This document shows, one piece after another, positions 13,708 to 14,401 of a stretch of 14,401 bases of DNA. Position numbers and translations under genes: made by a program. The stretch is from positions 1 through 14,401 of the forward strand of contig DCUS01000149.1 of the NCBI GenBank assembly GCA_002327885.1, in the 5' to 3' direction. Under the pieces are notes generated by a model. That model had not been told where the DNA came from. It was given only the letters and a program-made list of their open reading frames with translations, and did not search any database. The stretch's first letter is position 1. Every line of letters starts with the position of its first letter. This DNA is from Syntrophaceae bacterium UBA2208. Its GTDB lineage: Bacteria; Desulfobacterota; BSN033; UBA1163.

Positions 13708-14401
13708 CTAAAGATATTTCTTAAACCAGTCCACGCTGAGTTCAATGGCGCGCTGACGGTGGACTGGATCCAAGAGGCGGTGGTCGGCCCCCCCGATCAC
13801 ATGGAGCTCTTTGGGTGAGGTCAAACTGTTAAAAATCCCCAGGGCCTGTTCAACGGGAACAAGTTCATCTTTTTCACCATGGATCACCAGACAATTTGAA
13901 ACGTTGGGTAAGAGCGGCAACAACCGATGTCTCGGAAGATCCTCAAAAAAAGCCTCCGGAGGAAGAGGATAATCTTCCTCTTGTTTCTTTGACCCAAAAT
14001 CATCCATGTGAAGAGGAGTGGCCCAGATCACAACAGCCCTGATCTCTTTATCCATCGAGGCTTTCATCAAGGAAAGAAAACCTCCGAGGCTCGACCCGAG
14101 CAGCCCGATCCGAATTCCTGACCCTGAATTGGATCGTATGAAATCGATCGCTGCACTCAGATCGTTGATCTTTTTACTGATCGTATTATCTTCTTCCTCT
14201 CCCTCGCTTTCTCCAATCCCCCGAAAATCGAAACGAAGCAGTCCCATTCCCTCTCCGGAAATTTGCTCTCCGAGAGCAATGTATTTTTCGCTATCCTTGC
14301 TGGAGAGAAGGCCATGTGAGGAGATGACGTAAGGCGGATTCTTTTGATCGGGAAGATGAAGAATCCCTGAAATTTTGTATCCTTCGCTCATGAAAGCGAC
14401 C
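13708..14401 (-). CDS. serine alpha/beta hydrolase, N-terminus probably outside window
   Basis: At least 227 residues; stop TAG at 13708-13710. Counting from the Met at 14391, the nucleophile is Ser101 in GSSLGG, the acid is Asp175 in HGEKDELVP and the base is His204 in GGADHRLL. An early HG (26-27) and RFDFRGIGES (53-62) are typical of the COG1073/prolyl oligopeptidase-like hydrolase group. The frame stays open past the Met to the window edge (V-A-F before it), and homologues usually begin a few residues earlier (a V-x-F strand). No ribosome site is seen before 14391, so the true start is likely beyond the edge. The substrate is unknown; an esterase is the safest label. It converges with the zinc-ribbon gene across 53 bases, with no obvious terminator. 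Confidence 0.88.
   Translation of the reverse strand, partial: VAFMSEGYKISGILHLPDQKNPPYVISSHGLLSSKDSEKYIALGEQISGEGMGLLRFDFRGIGESEGEEEDNTISKKINDLSAAIDFIRSNSGSGIRIGLLGSSLGGFLSLMKASMDKEIRAVVIWATPLHMDDFGSKKQEEDYPLPPEAFFEDLPRHRLLPLLPNVSNCLVIHGEKDELVPVEQALGIFNSLTSPKELHVIGGADHRLLDPVHRQRAIELSVDWFKKYL

Noticed and set aside
1..14401. tRNA, rRNA, CRISPR array or insertion sequence
   Set aside because: I looked for cloverleaf-like segments, regular spaced repeats and transposase motifs by eye and saw none; a tRNAscan or CRISPR search was not possible.

Overview
The window looks like a stretch of chromosome from a Gram-negative bacterium. An LpxC lipid A enzyme and a lipoprotein with a lipobox followed by Ser both imply an outer membrane. 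Moderate base composition, a 'GTCATTGCGAGGAGCG'-type dispersed palindrome, a sigma54-like promoter, a receiver-LpxC fusion and an oxygen-sensitive type of radical SAM enzyme together suggest a deltaproteobacterial (Desulfobacterota-like) or related anaerobic lineage. This placement is an inference from general impression, not a database result.

Left part (1-4491, + strand): the C-terminal part of a PurN-like formyltransferase, then a G/C-rich palindromic spacer, then a full-length single-chain PurL (FGAM synthase with a fused glutaminase). These are two folate/glutamine-dependent steps of purine synthesis that follow each other in the pathway. The PurL reads like the animal-type enzyme from end to end, and that similarity moves its start to 673.

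Middle part (4542-9800, - strand): transcription runs leftwards. In that direction come a radical SAM protein of the glycyl-radical-activase type (9800-8772), a fusion of an NtrC/NtrX-type receiver domain to LpxC (8615-7248), a small MerR/excisionase-like DNA-binding protein (7219-6821), about 320 bases without a clear gene, and a tiny self-contained transcription unit (sigma70 promoter, near-perfect Shine-Dalgarno, 20-codon frame, intrinsic terminator, 6504-6318). Then come a broken and truncated MFS transporter remnant (about 6317-5832) and a thiolase (5783-4542). The thiolase converges with purL. 

Right part (9801-14401): a dispersed palindromic repeat with 11-bp outer arms precedes a sirtuin (10114-10905, +). 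A gene-free AT-rich stretch with a well-formed -24/-12 (sigma54) promoter leads into a two-gene unit. Its first gene is a CsgG-like lipoprotein with a C-terminal SH3 domain. Its second is a membrane protein with three cytoplasmic zinc ribbons and a C-terminal NTF2-like domain. A serine alpha/beta hydrolase on the - strand enters from the right edge and converges with this unit.

The observations most worth following up are the receiver-LpxC fusion and its partner DNA-binding gene, the miniature transcription unit at 6318-6504, and the sigma54-driven pair at 11105-13654.
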